Below, piece by piece: positions 8,761 to 16,846 of a DNA stretch of 64,000 nt; the stretch's first letter is position 1, and every line of letters starts with the position of its first letter. A program made the translations under genes and the position numbers. The notes below the pieces were generated by a model. It saw only the letters and a list, made by a program, of their open reading frames with translations, made no database searches and was not told the origin of the DNA. This stretch comes from CAYSAQ01 sp964429235. Lineage in GTDB: Bacteria; Margulisbacteria; Riflemargulisbacteria; GWF2-35-9; DYQY01. The DNA is taken from positions 124,001-188,000 of the forward strand of contig CAYSAQ010000002.1 in the NCBI GenBank assembly GCA_964429235.1, read 5' to 3'.

Positions 8761-9665
8761 GTATAAGCATTCTTGGTTCTGTAGCATTTGATACTTTAAA
8801 AACACCTGAAGGCACTAGGGATAAAATACAAGGCGGATCTGCCTTTTATTCTTCCATTGCTGCTAGCTACTTCACTACGCCACATATCATTAGTAAAGTT
8901 GGTGGAGATTACCCGGAAAGATATTTTAGCTTACTAGCAAAAAGAAAAATTAATACTGATAACATTCAAATAGATAAAAACAACAAGACCTTTCATTGGG
9001 TTGGAAGCTACTTAAATAATATAAATATTGCAGAAACAATTGATACAGAAATAGGCGTACTTGGTGATTTCCAGCCAATGACAAACAAAGCTGCTAAAGA
9101 TGCTAACATTTGTTTTTGTGCTAACAATGGTCCAGCGTCGCAAATTGCAGCACTTGAACAAGTAAATTCTCACATCAAAGCACTTGATACAATGAATCTT
9201 TGGATTGATATTGCTAAGGATGAATTAGAAAAAGCACTTGCTCTGATTGATATTCTATTCATAAATGACACTGAAATTAAAATGCTTACAAAGGAATACA
9301 ATTTAATAAAAGCTGTCCGAAACATTCAATCTAAATTTAAAAACATTCGTTACCTTGTTTTAAAAAAGGGTGAATACGGAGCTACCGTTTATGGAAGTGA
9401 AGAAAATGAAATCTTTAACAGTGGCGCATATCCGCTAGAGTTAGTGAAAGACCCAACTGGCGCAGGCGATTCTTTTGCTGGTGGCTTCCTTGGTTATATA
9501 GATAACAATCTTTTAAACTGGAAAACTGTAAAGGAAGCGTTATTGTTTGGTACTGCTGTTTCCTCGTTTACTGTTGAAGAATTTGGACCAGACTCTCTTC
9601 TCAGCACTTCTAGAGAAAAAATAAACAAACGCTACGAAGAATTAAAATCATTCTCCTCTCTGTAA
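8757..9665 (+). CDS. PfkB-family sugar/nucleoside kinase, likely adenosine kinase
   Basis: The 302-aa protein is of the ribokinase/PfkB family. It has an N-terminal substrate-side motif 'QGGSAFYSSIAASYF' (25-39) and the catalytic anion-hole signature 'DPTGAGDSFAGGFLGY' (about 235-250) with the base Asp. The next gene is ahcY, which releases adenosine and homocysteine from S-adenosylhomocysteine. A kinase that converts the adenosine to AMP would pull that reaction forward, so adenosine kinase is the best inference. Ribokinase or another PfkB activity cannot be excluded. Confidence 0.8.
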   Translation: MSISILGSVAFDTLKTPEGTRDKIQGGSAFYSSIAASYFTTPHIISKVGGDYPERYFSLLAKRKINTDNIQIDKNNKTFHWVGSYLNNINIAETIDTEIGVLGDFQPMTNKAAKDANICFCANNGPASQIAALEQVNSHIKALDTMNLWIDIAKDELEKALALIDILFINDTEIKMLTKEYNLIKAVRNIQSKFKNIRYLVLKKGEYGATVYGSEENEIFNSGAYPLELVKDPTGAGDSFAGGFLGYIDNNLLNWKTVKEALLFGTAVSSFTVEEFGPDSLLSTSREKINKRYEELKSFSSL

Positions 9666-9685
9666 AAACTCTTTTCAATCTTTAC

Positions 9686-9714
9686 TTAACAACTTTTAAA
9701 TAAAATCATATAAT
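9686..9714 (+). promoter_or_regulatory. Sigma-70-type promoter of ahcY
   Basis: TTAACA (9686-9691), a 17-bp spacer and a perfect TATAAT (9709-9714) lie upstream of ahcY. The gene's ribosome site AAGGGG and the ATG at 9746 follow at normal distances. Confidence 0.6.
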
Positions 9715-9745
9715 TTGTTTTATTAATTATATTAAGGGGTTCTAA

Positions 9746-11149
9746 ATGGATTATAAAGTAGCAGATATAGCATTAGCTGATTTTGGAAGAAAAGAAATAG
9801 AAGTTTCTGAGCATGAAATGCCAGGCCTAATGTCTGTCAGAGAAAAATTTGGGACAAAACAGCCGCTCAATGGTGTAAGAATAATGGGGTCTTTACATAT
9901 GACCATCCAAACTGCTGTACTTATTGAAACACTTACAGCACTGGGAGCTGACGTTCGTTGGTGTTCTTGTAATATCTTCTCAACTCAGGATCATGCTGCT
10001 GCTGCAATAGCTGAAACTGGCGTACCCGTGTTTGCATGGAAAGGTGAAACCTTAGAAGAATATTGGTGGTGTACGAAACAAGCTCTATCTTTCCCTGGCG
10101 GAAAAGGGCCACAACTTATCGTAGATGATGGCGGAGATGCAACTCTTCTTATCCATAAAGGTTTTGAAATGGAAAATGGCGACAAAAGCTGGATTAATGC
10201 AGCGGCTGGAAGCGAAGAAGAAGGCGTTATTAAAGGTTTGCTAAAACAAATCAATAAAGATGAAACAGGATACTTTCAAACAATTGTTAAAGACTGGAAA
10301 GGCGTTTCTGAAGAAACAACCACTGGCGTACATAGATTATATCAAATGGTAGAAAATAATAGCCTATTGATTCCTGCGATAAATGTTAATGACTCTGTAA
10401 CTAAATCTAAGTTCGACAATCTTTATGGTTGTAGAGAATCTCTGGCAGATGGCATTAAGCGTGCAACAGACGTTATGATTGCCGGAAAAGTAGCCGTGAT
10501 ATGTGGCTATGGTGATGTTGGCAAAGGTTGTGCCCAGTCCATGAGAGGCTTTGGAGCAAGAGTAATTGTTACAGAAATTGATCCTATCTGTGCTCTACAA
10601 GCAGCAATGGAAGGATTCGAAGTAAAACCTATCGAGGATACCCTAGGTGAAGGCGATCTTTATGTTACAACAACTGGAAACAAAGACATTATAACTATTG
10701 AGCACATGGCAAACATGAAAGCTCAAGCAATTGTTTGTAATATTGGTCACTTTGATAATGAAATCCAAATTGATAAATTAAACAACTTCCCTGGTATTAA
10801 AAAGGTAACCATCAAGCCTCAAGTAGATAAATATATTTTCCCTAATGGTCTTGAGATTTTTATGTTAGCTGAAGGACGTTTAGTGAACCTTGGTTGTGCA
10901 ACTGGACACCCATCGTTTGTAATGTCTAACTCTTTTACAAATCAAACTCTGGCACAAATAGACCTTTGGGAAAATAAAGATGTTTATGAAAATAAAGTAT
11001 ACAGGCTATCTAAACAATTGGACGAGGAAGTAGCAAGACTTCACCTAGAAAAAATTGGAGTTAAGCTAACAACTCTTTCTAAAGAACAAGCTGACTATCT
11101 TGGTGTTCCTGTTGAAGGTCCATATAAACCAGAACATTATAGATACTAA
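9746..11149 (+). CDS. ahcY: Adenosylhomocysteinase (SAH hydrolase)
   Basis: SahH reversibly cleaves S-adenosylhomocysteine, the by-product of SAM-dependent methylation, into adenosine and homocysteine using bound NAD. The 467-aa protein shows 'CNIFSTQDHAAAAIAETG' and 'VFAWKGETLEEYWWCTKQA' in the catalytic domain, the NAD motif 'AVICGYGDVGKGCAQSMRG' (about 248-266) and the C-terminal 'EGPYKPEHYRY' with the Lys/Tyr that close the NAD site. A strong AAGGGG ribosome site precedes the ATG. A stem-loop terminator lies just after the gene. Confidence 0.98.
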   Translation: MDYKVADIALADFGRKEIEVSEHEMPGLMSVREKFGTKQPLNGVRIMGSLHMTIQTAVLIETLTALGADVRWCSCNIFSTQDHAAAAIAETGVPVFAWKGETLEEYWWCTKQALSFPGGKGPQLIVDDGGDATLLIHKGFEMENGDKSWINAAAGSEEEGVIKGLLKQINKDETGYFQTIVKDWKGVSEETTTGVHRLYQMVENNSLLIPAINVNDSVTKSKFDNLYGCRESLADGIKRATDVMIAGKVAVICGYGDVGKGCAQSMRGFGARVIVTEIDPICALQAAMEGFEVKPIEDTLGEGDLYVTTTGNKDIITIEHMANMKAQAIVCNIGHFDNEIQIDKLNNFPGIKKVTIKPQVDKYIFPNGLEIFMLAEGRLVNLGCATGHPSFVMSNSFTNQTLAQIDLWENKDVYENKVYRLSKQLDEEVARLHLEKIGVKLTTLSKEQADYLGVPVEGPYKPEHYRY

Positions 11150-11157
11150 ATACTACG

Positions 11158-11198
11158 TTTATTAGTTCGCAGTGGTTTGCTGCGGACTAATAAATTTC
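11158..11198 (+). terminator. Stem-loop terminator after ahcY
   Basis: The arms TTTATTAGTTCGCAG and CTGCGGACTAATAAA (15 bp with one G-U) flank a 7-nt loop and are followed by TTTC. The hairpin begins 8 nt after the ahcY stop. Confidence 0.75.
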
Positions 11199-11258
11199 TA
11201 AAGAAATTGCGTCCATTAACCTGTCTAAAAATATTTCATAAGAATCATTAAGTGTCAT
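11187..11258 (-). CDS. Candidate 23-aa small ORF with strong ribosome binding site
   Basis: On the minus strand GGGGAGGG lies 6 nt before an ATG at 11258 and opens a 23-codon frame beginning MTLNDSYEIFLDRL and ending inside the ahcY terminator. The frame has no known homology that I recognise. The unusually good Shine-Dalgarno is the only support. It may be the start of a leader peptide or a small protein. Confidence 0.3.
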   Translation of the reverse strand: MTLNDSYEIFLDRLMDAISLEIY

Positions 11259-11371
11259 TAAAAACCCTCCCCATTTTTCTTTTCTATTAAATTATCGGAA
11301 CCACTTATAGGTTCGTCCATCGATAAATAAAAATGTTTAGAATTTCAGGCTATATCTATGTATAAATAACT

Positions 11372-11647
11372 TTAAAAATCGTTATATAAGTCTTTATCTT
11401 GAGCCGCAGACTCTGCTTTCAAAACAAAAGCCTCGCTCACTCTTGCTTTGTCCCCTTCTGATGAACATAAAACGCTATATGATTCTTTTACTTCAGTCAA
11501 TAAAGACAGCAGGTCCTGCACTGGTATATATCGAGGTGAATATTGATGTTTTTTGGCAAGCACCTTTAGTTTTACTACCAATGGAGTAAGCCTTGTTGCA
11601 GCATCAGCTCTATTCAAAATCTTTTGTGCTATAATCTTGTTTTTCAT
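11372..11647 (-). CDS. Small hypothetical protein, 91 aa
   Basis: This helical, Lys- and Ala-rich protein has no recognised domain, no signal peptide and no membrane segment. It is transcribed divergently from mtaB, with 79 nt between the start codons if mtaB begins at 11727. A weak GGTGA lies about 12 nt before the ATG. Support is moderate because the frame is short. Confidence 0.45.
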   Translation of the reverse strand: MKNKIIAQKILNRADAATRLTPLVVKLKVLAKKHQYSPRYIPVQDLLSLLTEVKESYSVLCSSEGDKARVSEAFVLKAESAAQDKDLYNDF

Positions 11648-11726
11648 ATTAATTTATCGTCACCCATCTATATTGTTCCCAAATTCTCCTACAACTAAAC
11701 GAAATTTATTGTTATTATCAGTAGCT

Positions 11727-12926
11727 ATGAACTTCATGATAAAAACATTGGGCTGCAAAGTGAACCAAGCAGAAAGCCAAACTATGGCTAACCAACTTGT
11801 AGCGCAAGGCAACTGCCAGGTTGACAAGCCAGAAGACGCTAACCTGATTATAATCAACACCTGTACTGTTACGCATGTAGCAGACAGGAAAAGCAGACAA
11901 ATGATAAGAAAGCTTTTCGTTGCTAATCCTAGTGCTGAAATTATCATCACCGGATGTGTAGTAGAAAACCCAGGCAGTGAACTACCCGACATCGGTCGAA
12001 TTGTTAAAAAAGAGAACATCTTTGATGAAGCGCTTAAATATTCATCATCTTGCACAAACACTACCGTGCCAAGCTTTAGGAGAACCAGAAAACATATACT
12101 AATTCAAGCTGGATGCAATTACTTCTGTAGCTACTGCATCATCCCAACAGTAAGGCACAACCTATCTAGTAGGCCTTTGAAAGATATTCTTGAAGAAGCA
12201 AAAACTTTTGTTAATGATGGCACTAAAGAACTTGTGCTTACTGGCATTAACCTTGGCTTGTATGAAAATAATGGTCAAACCTTAACTGCGCTAGTAGAAG
12301 CTCTTCTTCTTATCCCTGGTGATTTCCGAATTAGACTAGGATCTATTGAGCCAAACCTTATATCCGATAGATTGTTATCGCTTATAGAAAACAATAAAAA
12401 AATCTGTCCTCACTTGCATATACCGCTACAAGGGGCTTCTGATAACTTACTAAAAATCATGGGGAGACGCTATAATACCAGCTTTTATCTTTCTCTTGTG
12501 TCAAAGATACAAAAAGTAACACGCAAAATAGCCATCACGACAGATATTATAGTTGGGCATCCCGGGGAAACCGCGGCTGACTTTGATCAAATAATAACAC
12601 TTCTGAATAAAGATATTTTTCTTAATGTGCATCTTTTCATGTACTCTAAACGCGAAGGCACAAGGTCTTATGACAGAACAGACCACCTTGCAGATTCAAT
12701 CAAGAAGGAAAGAATGAAAGCTGCTCTTGGTAAACTTCAAGAAATGAAAAAGAGAGTCCTATGTTCGTTTATCAACACTCCCTGTCAGGTGCTAATTGAA
12801 GCAAATAATAAAGGATACTCGGAACATTATATACCTTGTTCGCTAACAGTTCCTGCTAAGAATAATTCTTTTCAGAACAAAACATACTCACAATTAGAGA
12901 AAAACTTAGAAATAACTTGTTTGTAA
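11727..12926 (+). CDS. mtaB: tRNA t6A37 methylthiotransferase MtaB (radical SAM, MiaB family)
   Basis: MtaB adds a methylthio group to t6A at tRNA position 37. The conserved N-terminus 'MIKTLGCKVNQAESQ' fixes the start at the ATG at 11727 (or 11736); the frame is open further upstream but that part is not conserved. Visible features are the UPF0004 domain Cys residues ('GCKVNQ', 'INTCTVTH', 'ITGCVVE'), the radical SAM cluster 'AGCNYFCSYCIIPTVRH' (CxxxCxxC) and a C-terminal TRAM-like segment ('CQVLIEANNKGYSEHYI'). At 399 aa it is slightly short for the family. A TATTAT hexamer ends 8 nt before the ATG, so the mRNA may be leaderless. Confidence 0.93.
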   Translation: MNFMIKTLGCKVNQAESQTMANQLVAQGNCQVDKPEDANLIIINTCTVTHVADRKSRQMIRKLFVANPSAEIIITGCVVENPGSELPDIGRIVKKENIFDEALKYSSSCTNTTVPSFRRTRKHILIQAGCNYFCSYCIIPTVRHNLSSRPLKDILEEAKTFVNDGTKELVLTGINLGLYENNGQTLTALVEALLLIPGDFRIRLGSIEPNLISDRLLSLIENNKKICPHLHIPLQGASDNLLKIMGRRYNTSFYLSLVSKIQKVTRKIAITTDIIVGHPGETAADFDQIITLLNKDIFLNVHLFMYSKREGTRSYDRTDHLADSIKKERMKAALGKLQEMKKRVLCSFINTPCQVLIEANNKGYSEHYIPCSLTVPAKNNSFQNKTYSQLEKNLEITCL

Positions 12927-12956
12927 AACATCCTTTTGGGGCATAATTTATTTATT

Positions 12957-13907
12957 ATGAAAAATAAAGTTATAGCTATGCTTAAAAACTCAGTTATTTC
13001 AGCATATTTCTCGAAAGAAATCATTCCTGAAAAACTTATTGTTTTAGACACTATCGATGAAGCAATTGATCAAATGCAATTTAATGGCACACATCCTGTA
13101 AATGAAACCGGCAACGACGAAACAATCTATCATATTAAAAGCATCAATGCCTTTGTTTTTTCTTACCATTTATATCTTTTTCCTCTCTTTAGGTTCATGC
13201 AGCATTCAGGCATTTTGCCTAGAAAAAACAACGCTCTTATAAACTGGGATGCTCATAGTGATTTTTATGTATCACCTATATTTAATGACATACAAAAATT
13301 CTCTTCTTGGGGAAAACCTCAAAATGTAGATTGGTCAATTAATGCCTTCGAATTCTCAAAAAACACATTTGATCATACTAAGAAAAGAGTTAGCATTGCT
13401 TCCTTTATATACCCACTATTATGGGATAAGTCTATAACGCATTACACTTGGAGAGATTTTTTAAGCCAAGATATATCTAACCGAATACTTAGTAAATTAT
13501 TAAATAAAAAAAGTGGTACAGAATGTTTGCAATTCTTATACTCTAAACTGGGTGACCACTTCTATACAAACCTAGATAAAGAATCTACCTATGTTACTCC
13601 CGATCCAAAAATCGAAATAAACATAGAACACTTTAATGCTAGCCATGCTACCCAAAATGAGTTTAACTTAAATATAGATGCTCAAGCAGAACAACCTTCT
13701 GCAATGACCCATTCTATTGATATTGACGTATTTTTTAATGGTTCTCCACATAAACCATTTTCAAATAAAAGATTTAATGGGTTCCTTCAAGATCTTAATT
13801 TTATTGCTCAAAACCCCAAGCTTTTGCCCTCCGCCATATTCATTGCAACATCTCCAAACTTTAGTAATCCAACACAAACAAAAGAGGCCACATTAAAAAC
13901 ACTGTAA
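12957..13907 (+). CDS. Conserved protein with possible ureohydrolase-like (UPF0489-type) metal motifs
   Basis: The protein has about 316 aa. It contains 'LINWDAHSDFYVSP' (about residues 92-105) and 'HSIDIDVFFNGSP' (about 254-266). A DAHxD motif and a later DxD are how arginase-fold and UPF0489 proteins bind two metals, so a metal-dependent hydrolase fold is possible. The match is by eye and weak. A TTG start 7 codons earlier is also open. The -10-like CATAAT ends 9 nt before the ATG, with no good ribosome site. Confidence 0.5.
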   Translation: MKNKVIAMLKNSVISAYFSKEIIPEKLIVLDTIDEAIDQMQFNGTHPVNETGNDETIYHIKSINAFVFSYHLYLFPLFRFMQHSGILPRKNNALINWDAHSDFYVSPIFNDIQKFSSWGKPQNVDWSINAFEFSKNTFDHTKKRVSIASFIYPLLWDKSITHYTWRDFLSQDISNRILSKLLNKKSGTECLQFLYSKLGDHFYTNLDKESTYVTPDPKIEINIEHFNASHATQNEFNLNIDAQAEQPSAMTHSIDIDVFFNGSPHKPFSNKRFNGFLQDLNFIAQNPKLLPSAIFIATSPNFSNPTQTKEATLKTL

Positions 13908-14017
13908 GCCTATCGATTCCTAGAACCTCAATAAATCAAAAATAACTGCAATTATTCAAAACTTCTTTCGATACTTTATGTAACACCTTTTTACAAATAG
14001 AAAGAAAGGAACTGCTC

Positions 14018-16555
14018 ATGTTCAACAAATTAATATCCATAAACAAAGTTCTAAGTCCTAAATCAAAGGAAATTTTACAAAAAATGACAGAGGCTCTTGA
14101 AGGTTCTGGTCTTGGTCTAAAAGGAAAATCTCTTGCAAATTGCTCTATTACAGAAATATATACATCCCTATCACAGGCAATAAGAAAAACTATAACGCCT
14201 CAATGGCAAAAAACAAACCAAGCATATAGAGATGCTGGAGCAAAACAAACCTTCTATTTTTCAATGGAATTTTTAATGGGTAGGCTTTCTGGAAATAATA
14301 TTGATAACCTTGGTCTAAATAACGAAGTAGCAGAAATAATAAGTTATCTAAAAGCAACAAACCCAGCATTAACTAATACGGATGATGTAAGAAATGAATT
14401 GGAACGCATTGAGCAAGACTGGGGACTTGGTAACGGTGGACTTGGAAGACTAGCTGCTTGTTTCTTAGATTCTGGTGCAACATTAAGATTGCCTCTTCAT
14501 GGAATGGGGCTTTGGTATGACTATGGTATTTTTGAACAACATATACAAAATGGCTATCAAACTGAAACTCCAGATGAGTGGAGTGCTGGTAGCATGCCAT
14601 GGATCATTAAAGACGACTCTAGTAAGGTTACCGTAAAGTTTGGTGGCAATATGAGCCCTGAGCATGGGAAAATGAAAATTGAGGGATATGATAGCGTTGA
14701 AATGGTTCCTTTTAGAGCTCCTGTGCCTGGATTCTCTAAAGAAGGAAATCCAAACATTAACACGCTTACTTTGTGGAGAGTAAATCCAAGAAGTAGTGCT
14801 GTTAATTTTGATTCTCTAAACAATGGAAACTATCATGATGCATATAGCCGCGTAATTAATCCTGATCAGGCTGCGCTTAATTCTGTGCTATATCCAAATG
14901 ATAACCACTATCAAGGAAAAAAATTAAGACTTATGCAAGAATTCTCTTTAGTTTCTGCAGGATTACAAAGCGTGGTTAAAGACTTTCTTGCAAATAATGA
15001 TAGCATCCTAAGCTTTGGCAATAAAATTGCACTACAAATAAATGATACTCATGCTGCATTATTGGTTCCAGAATTGATGAGAATCTTGGTAGATGAACAT
15101 GATCTATCTTGGGATGATGCTTGGAAGATTACAAACGAAGCAATAGCCTACACTAACCATACGGTTCTAGGTGAAGCACTAGAAAAGTGGCCAGCAGGAT
15201 TACTAAGAGATCTTCTTCCAAGACAATATAATATTATAGAAACTATTAATCTTAGATTCTGTAACAAAATAAGAGCTGAATATTCTGGAGACGAGGAAAG
15301 AATTAGACGAATGTCTATTATCCAAGATGACCAGGTAAAAATGGCTCACTTAGCAATAGTTGGTGGTCATTCTGTAAACGGTGTCGCAGCTCTTCACAGC
15401 GAAATTATAAAAAATGATGTACTAAAAGATTTTTATGAAGTATTTCCTGCAAAGTTTAACAATGTAACAAACGGAATTACTCCTAGGCGCTGGATTAGAC
15501 AAGCAAACCCAGAACTTGCAAAGCTTATTACTAGCTTAATAGGTGATGAATGGGTAACAGACCTTAGCCAACTAAAGAAATTAGCCGAGTTTTCTGAAAA
15601 CAAAGAAGTTCTTGAGTCTCTATTAAGAATCAAAGACAAAAATAAAGCGGAGTTCGCTCAATACGTTTTTGACAACAATCCTGTCAAAGATGCCAATGGA
15701 AACATCGTATCAAGAACCAAAATTGACACCAAGTCAATATTTGACGTACAGGCAAAACGTCTCCATGAATACAAACGTCAGCTTATGAATGCGCTTCACA
15801 TCCTAATGGTATACAACAGAATTAAAGAAAATCCTGAAGCAGAGGTTACACCAAGAACCTTTATGTTTGCAGCCAAAGCTGCTCCGGGCTACCATACCGC
15901 AAAAAATATTATCAAATTCATTAATATCCTTGGAAACATTATAAACAATGATCCTGATGTGAATGGGAGAATCAAAGTGGTATTCCTTGAAAACTACAAT
16001 GTGTCACTAGCAGAAAAGCTGATGCCTGCCTCTGACTTAAGTGAACAAATTTCAACAGCAGGATTGGAAGCATCTGGAACAGGAAACATGAAGTTCTCAA
16101 TGAATGGTGCTTTAACCATTGGGACAATGGACGGTGCTAATGTAGAAATGGCTCGAGATATTGGCAAAGAAAATATGTTCATATTTGGACTTTCTACTGA
16201 AGAAGTAAATGCTGAAAAAGCTGCCGGTTATAACCCCTGGGAAGTCTACGGAGCTAACACTGAAATTCAAAAAGTAATAGATCAAATGAGGAGTGGCTCT
16301 ATTGTATCTACTGATGATGAAAAAAGAGTTCTTTCTGAATTAGCAAATGGATTAATGCACAACGATAACTATCTAGTGCTAAAGGACTTAGCGGCTTACT
16401 CGGAAGCACAGAAACTTGTTAGCGAGACTTACAAAGACCAAATGGAATGGGCAAGACTAGCTCTGCTTAATATAGCTGGAATGTGGTATTTTTCCTCTGA
16501 CAGATCAATCACAGAATATGCAGATATTTGGGGCTTAGAAGCGGTAACTCCTTAA
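14018..16555 (+). CDS. glgP: Glycogen/starch phosphorylase
   Basis: GlgP releases glucose-1-phosphate from alpha-1,4-glucan using pyridoxal phosphate. The 845-aa protein is full length for family GT35. It has 'FYFSMEFLMGRLSGNNI' (about 76-92), 'NGGLGRLAACFLDSGATL' (about 138-155) and the PLP-lysine signature 'EASGTGNMKFSMNGALTIG' (about 685-703). An AAAGGA ribosome site precedes the ATG. It stands alone; no other glycogen gene is in the window. It points to stored glycogen as a carbon reserve. Confidence 0.98.
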   Translation: MFNKLISINKVLSPKSKEILQKMTEALEGSGLGLKGKSLANCSITEIYTSLSQAIRKTITPQWQKTNQAYRDAGAKQTFYFSMEFLMGRLSGNNIDNLGLNNEVAEIISYLKATNPALTNTDDVRNELERIEQDWGLGNGGLGRLAACFLDSGATLRLPLHGMGLWYDYGIFEQHIQNGYQTETPDEWSAGSMPWIIKDDSSKVTVKFGGNMSPEHGKMKIEGYDSVEMVPFRAPVPGFSKEGNPNINTLTLWRVNPRSSAVNFDSLNNGNYHDAYSRVINPDQAALNSVLYPNDNHYQGKKLRLMQEFSLVSAGLQSVVKDFLANNDSILSFGNKIALQINDTHAALLVPELMRILVDEHDLSWDDAWKITNEAIAYTNHTVLGEALEKWPAGLLRDLLPRQYNIIETINLRFCNKIRAEYSGDEERIRRMSIIQDDQVKMAHLAIVGGHSVNGVAALHSEIIKNDVLKDFYEVFPAKFNNVTNGITPRRWIRQANPELAKLITSLIGDEWVTDLSQLKKLAEFSENKEVLESLLRIKDKNKAEFAQYVFDNNPVKDANGNIVSRTKIDTKSIFDVQAKRLHEYKRQLMNALHILMVYNRIKENPEAEVTPRTFMFAAKAAPGYHTAKNIIKFINILGNIINNDPDVNGRIKVVFLENYNVSLAEKLMPASDLSEQISTAGLEASGTGNMKFSMNGALTIGTMDGANVEMARDIGKENMFIFGLSTEEVNAEKAAGYNPWEVYGANTEIQKVIDQMRSGSIVSTDDEKRVLSELANGLMHNDNYLVLKDLAAYSEAQKLVSETYKDQMEWARLALLNIAGMWYFSSDRSITEYADIWGLEAVTP

Positions 16556-16569
16556 TAATAAAAACTATT

Positions 16570-16604
16570 CTATAGCTGGCATTAATTGCTGGCTATAGCG
16601 TTTT
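16570..16604. terminator. Hairpin between glgP and the convergent membrane-protein gene
   Basis: CTATAGC (16570-16576) and GCTATAG (16592-16598) form a 7-bp stem with further partial pairing inside, followed by CGTTTT. It follows the glgP stop by about 14 nt and overlaps the last codons of the gene on the other strand. Confidence 0.45.
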
Positions 16605-16844
16605 ATCTGTTTTCCTTTCGCAAAACCAAATAAAAAAGATTACCCATATTAAGATTGCAGATGAATACCTGATTATATCGCTTACTGGTGGGTTCTCTTG
16701 TAACATTCCAAAACGAAGTGTAAACAATAAAACAAACACACTCCACACAGCTATTGAGACCCATCCTCTCCAGTTTATAGGAGTATATCCCCAGCCTACG
16801 CGATGTCCTTTTCTCTTACGAAACCAATATTTATTATTATCCAT
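16593..16844 (-). CDS. Small two-span membrane protein
   Basis: The 83-aa protein has a basic, aromatic N-terminus ('WFRKRKGHRVGWGYTPINWRGW') followed by two hydrophobic segments (about residues 28-47 and 59-76). The basic head suggests that the N-terminus stays in the cytoplasm. It is 2 nt downstream of nadE and is probably cotranscribed with it. No function can be assigned. Confidence 0.7.
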   Translation of the reverse strand: MDNNKYWFRKRKGHRVGWGYTPINWRGWVSIAVWSVFVLLFTLRFGMLQENPPVSDIIRYSSAILIWVIFFIWFCERKTDKTL

Positions 16845-16846
16845 AC

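Noticed and set aside
11553..11726. 58-codon N-terminal extension of MtaB
   Set aside because: It is not conserved and overlaps the divergent 91-aa gene; the family begins at 'MIKTLGC'.
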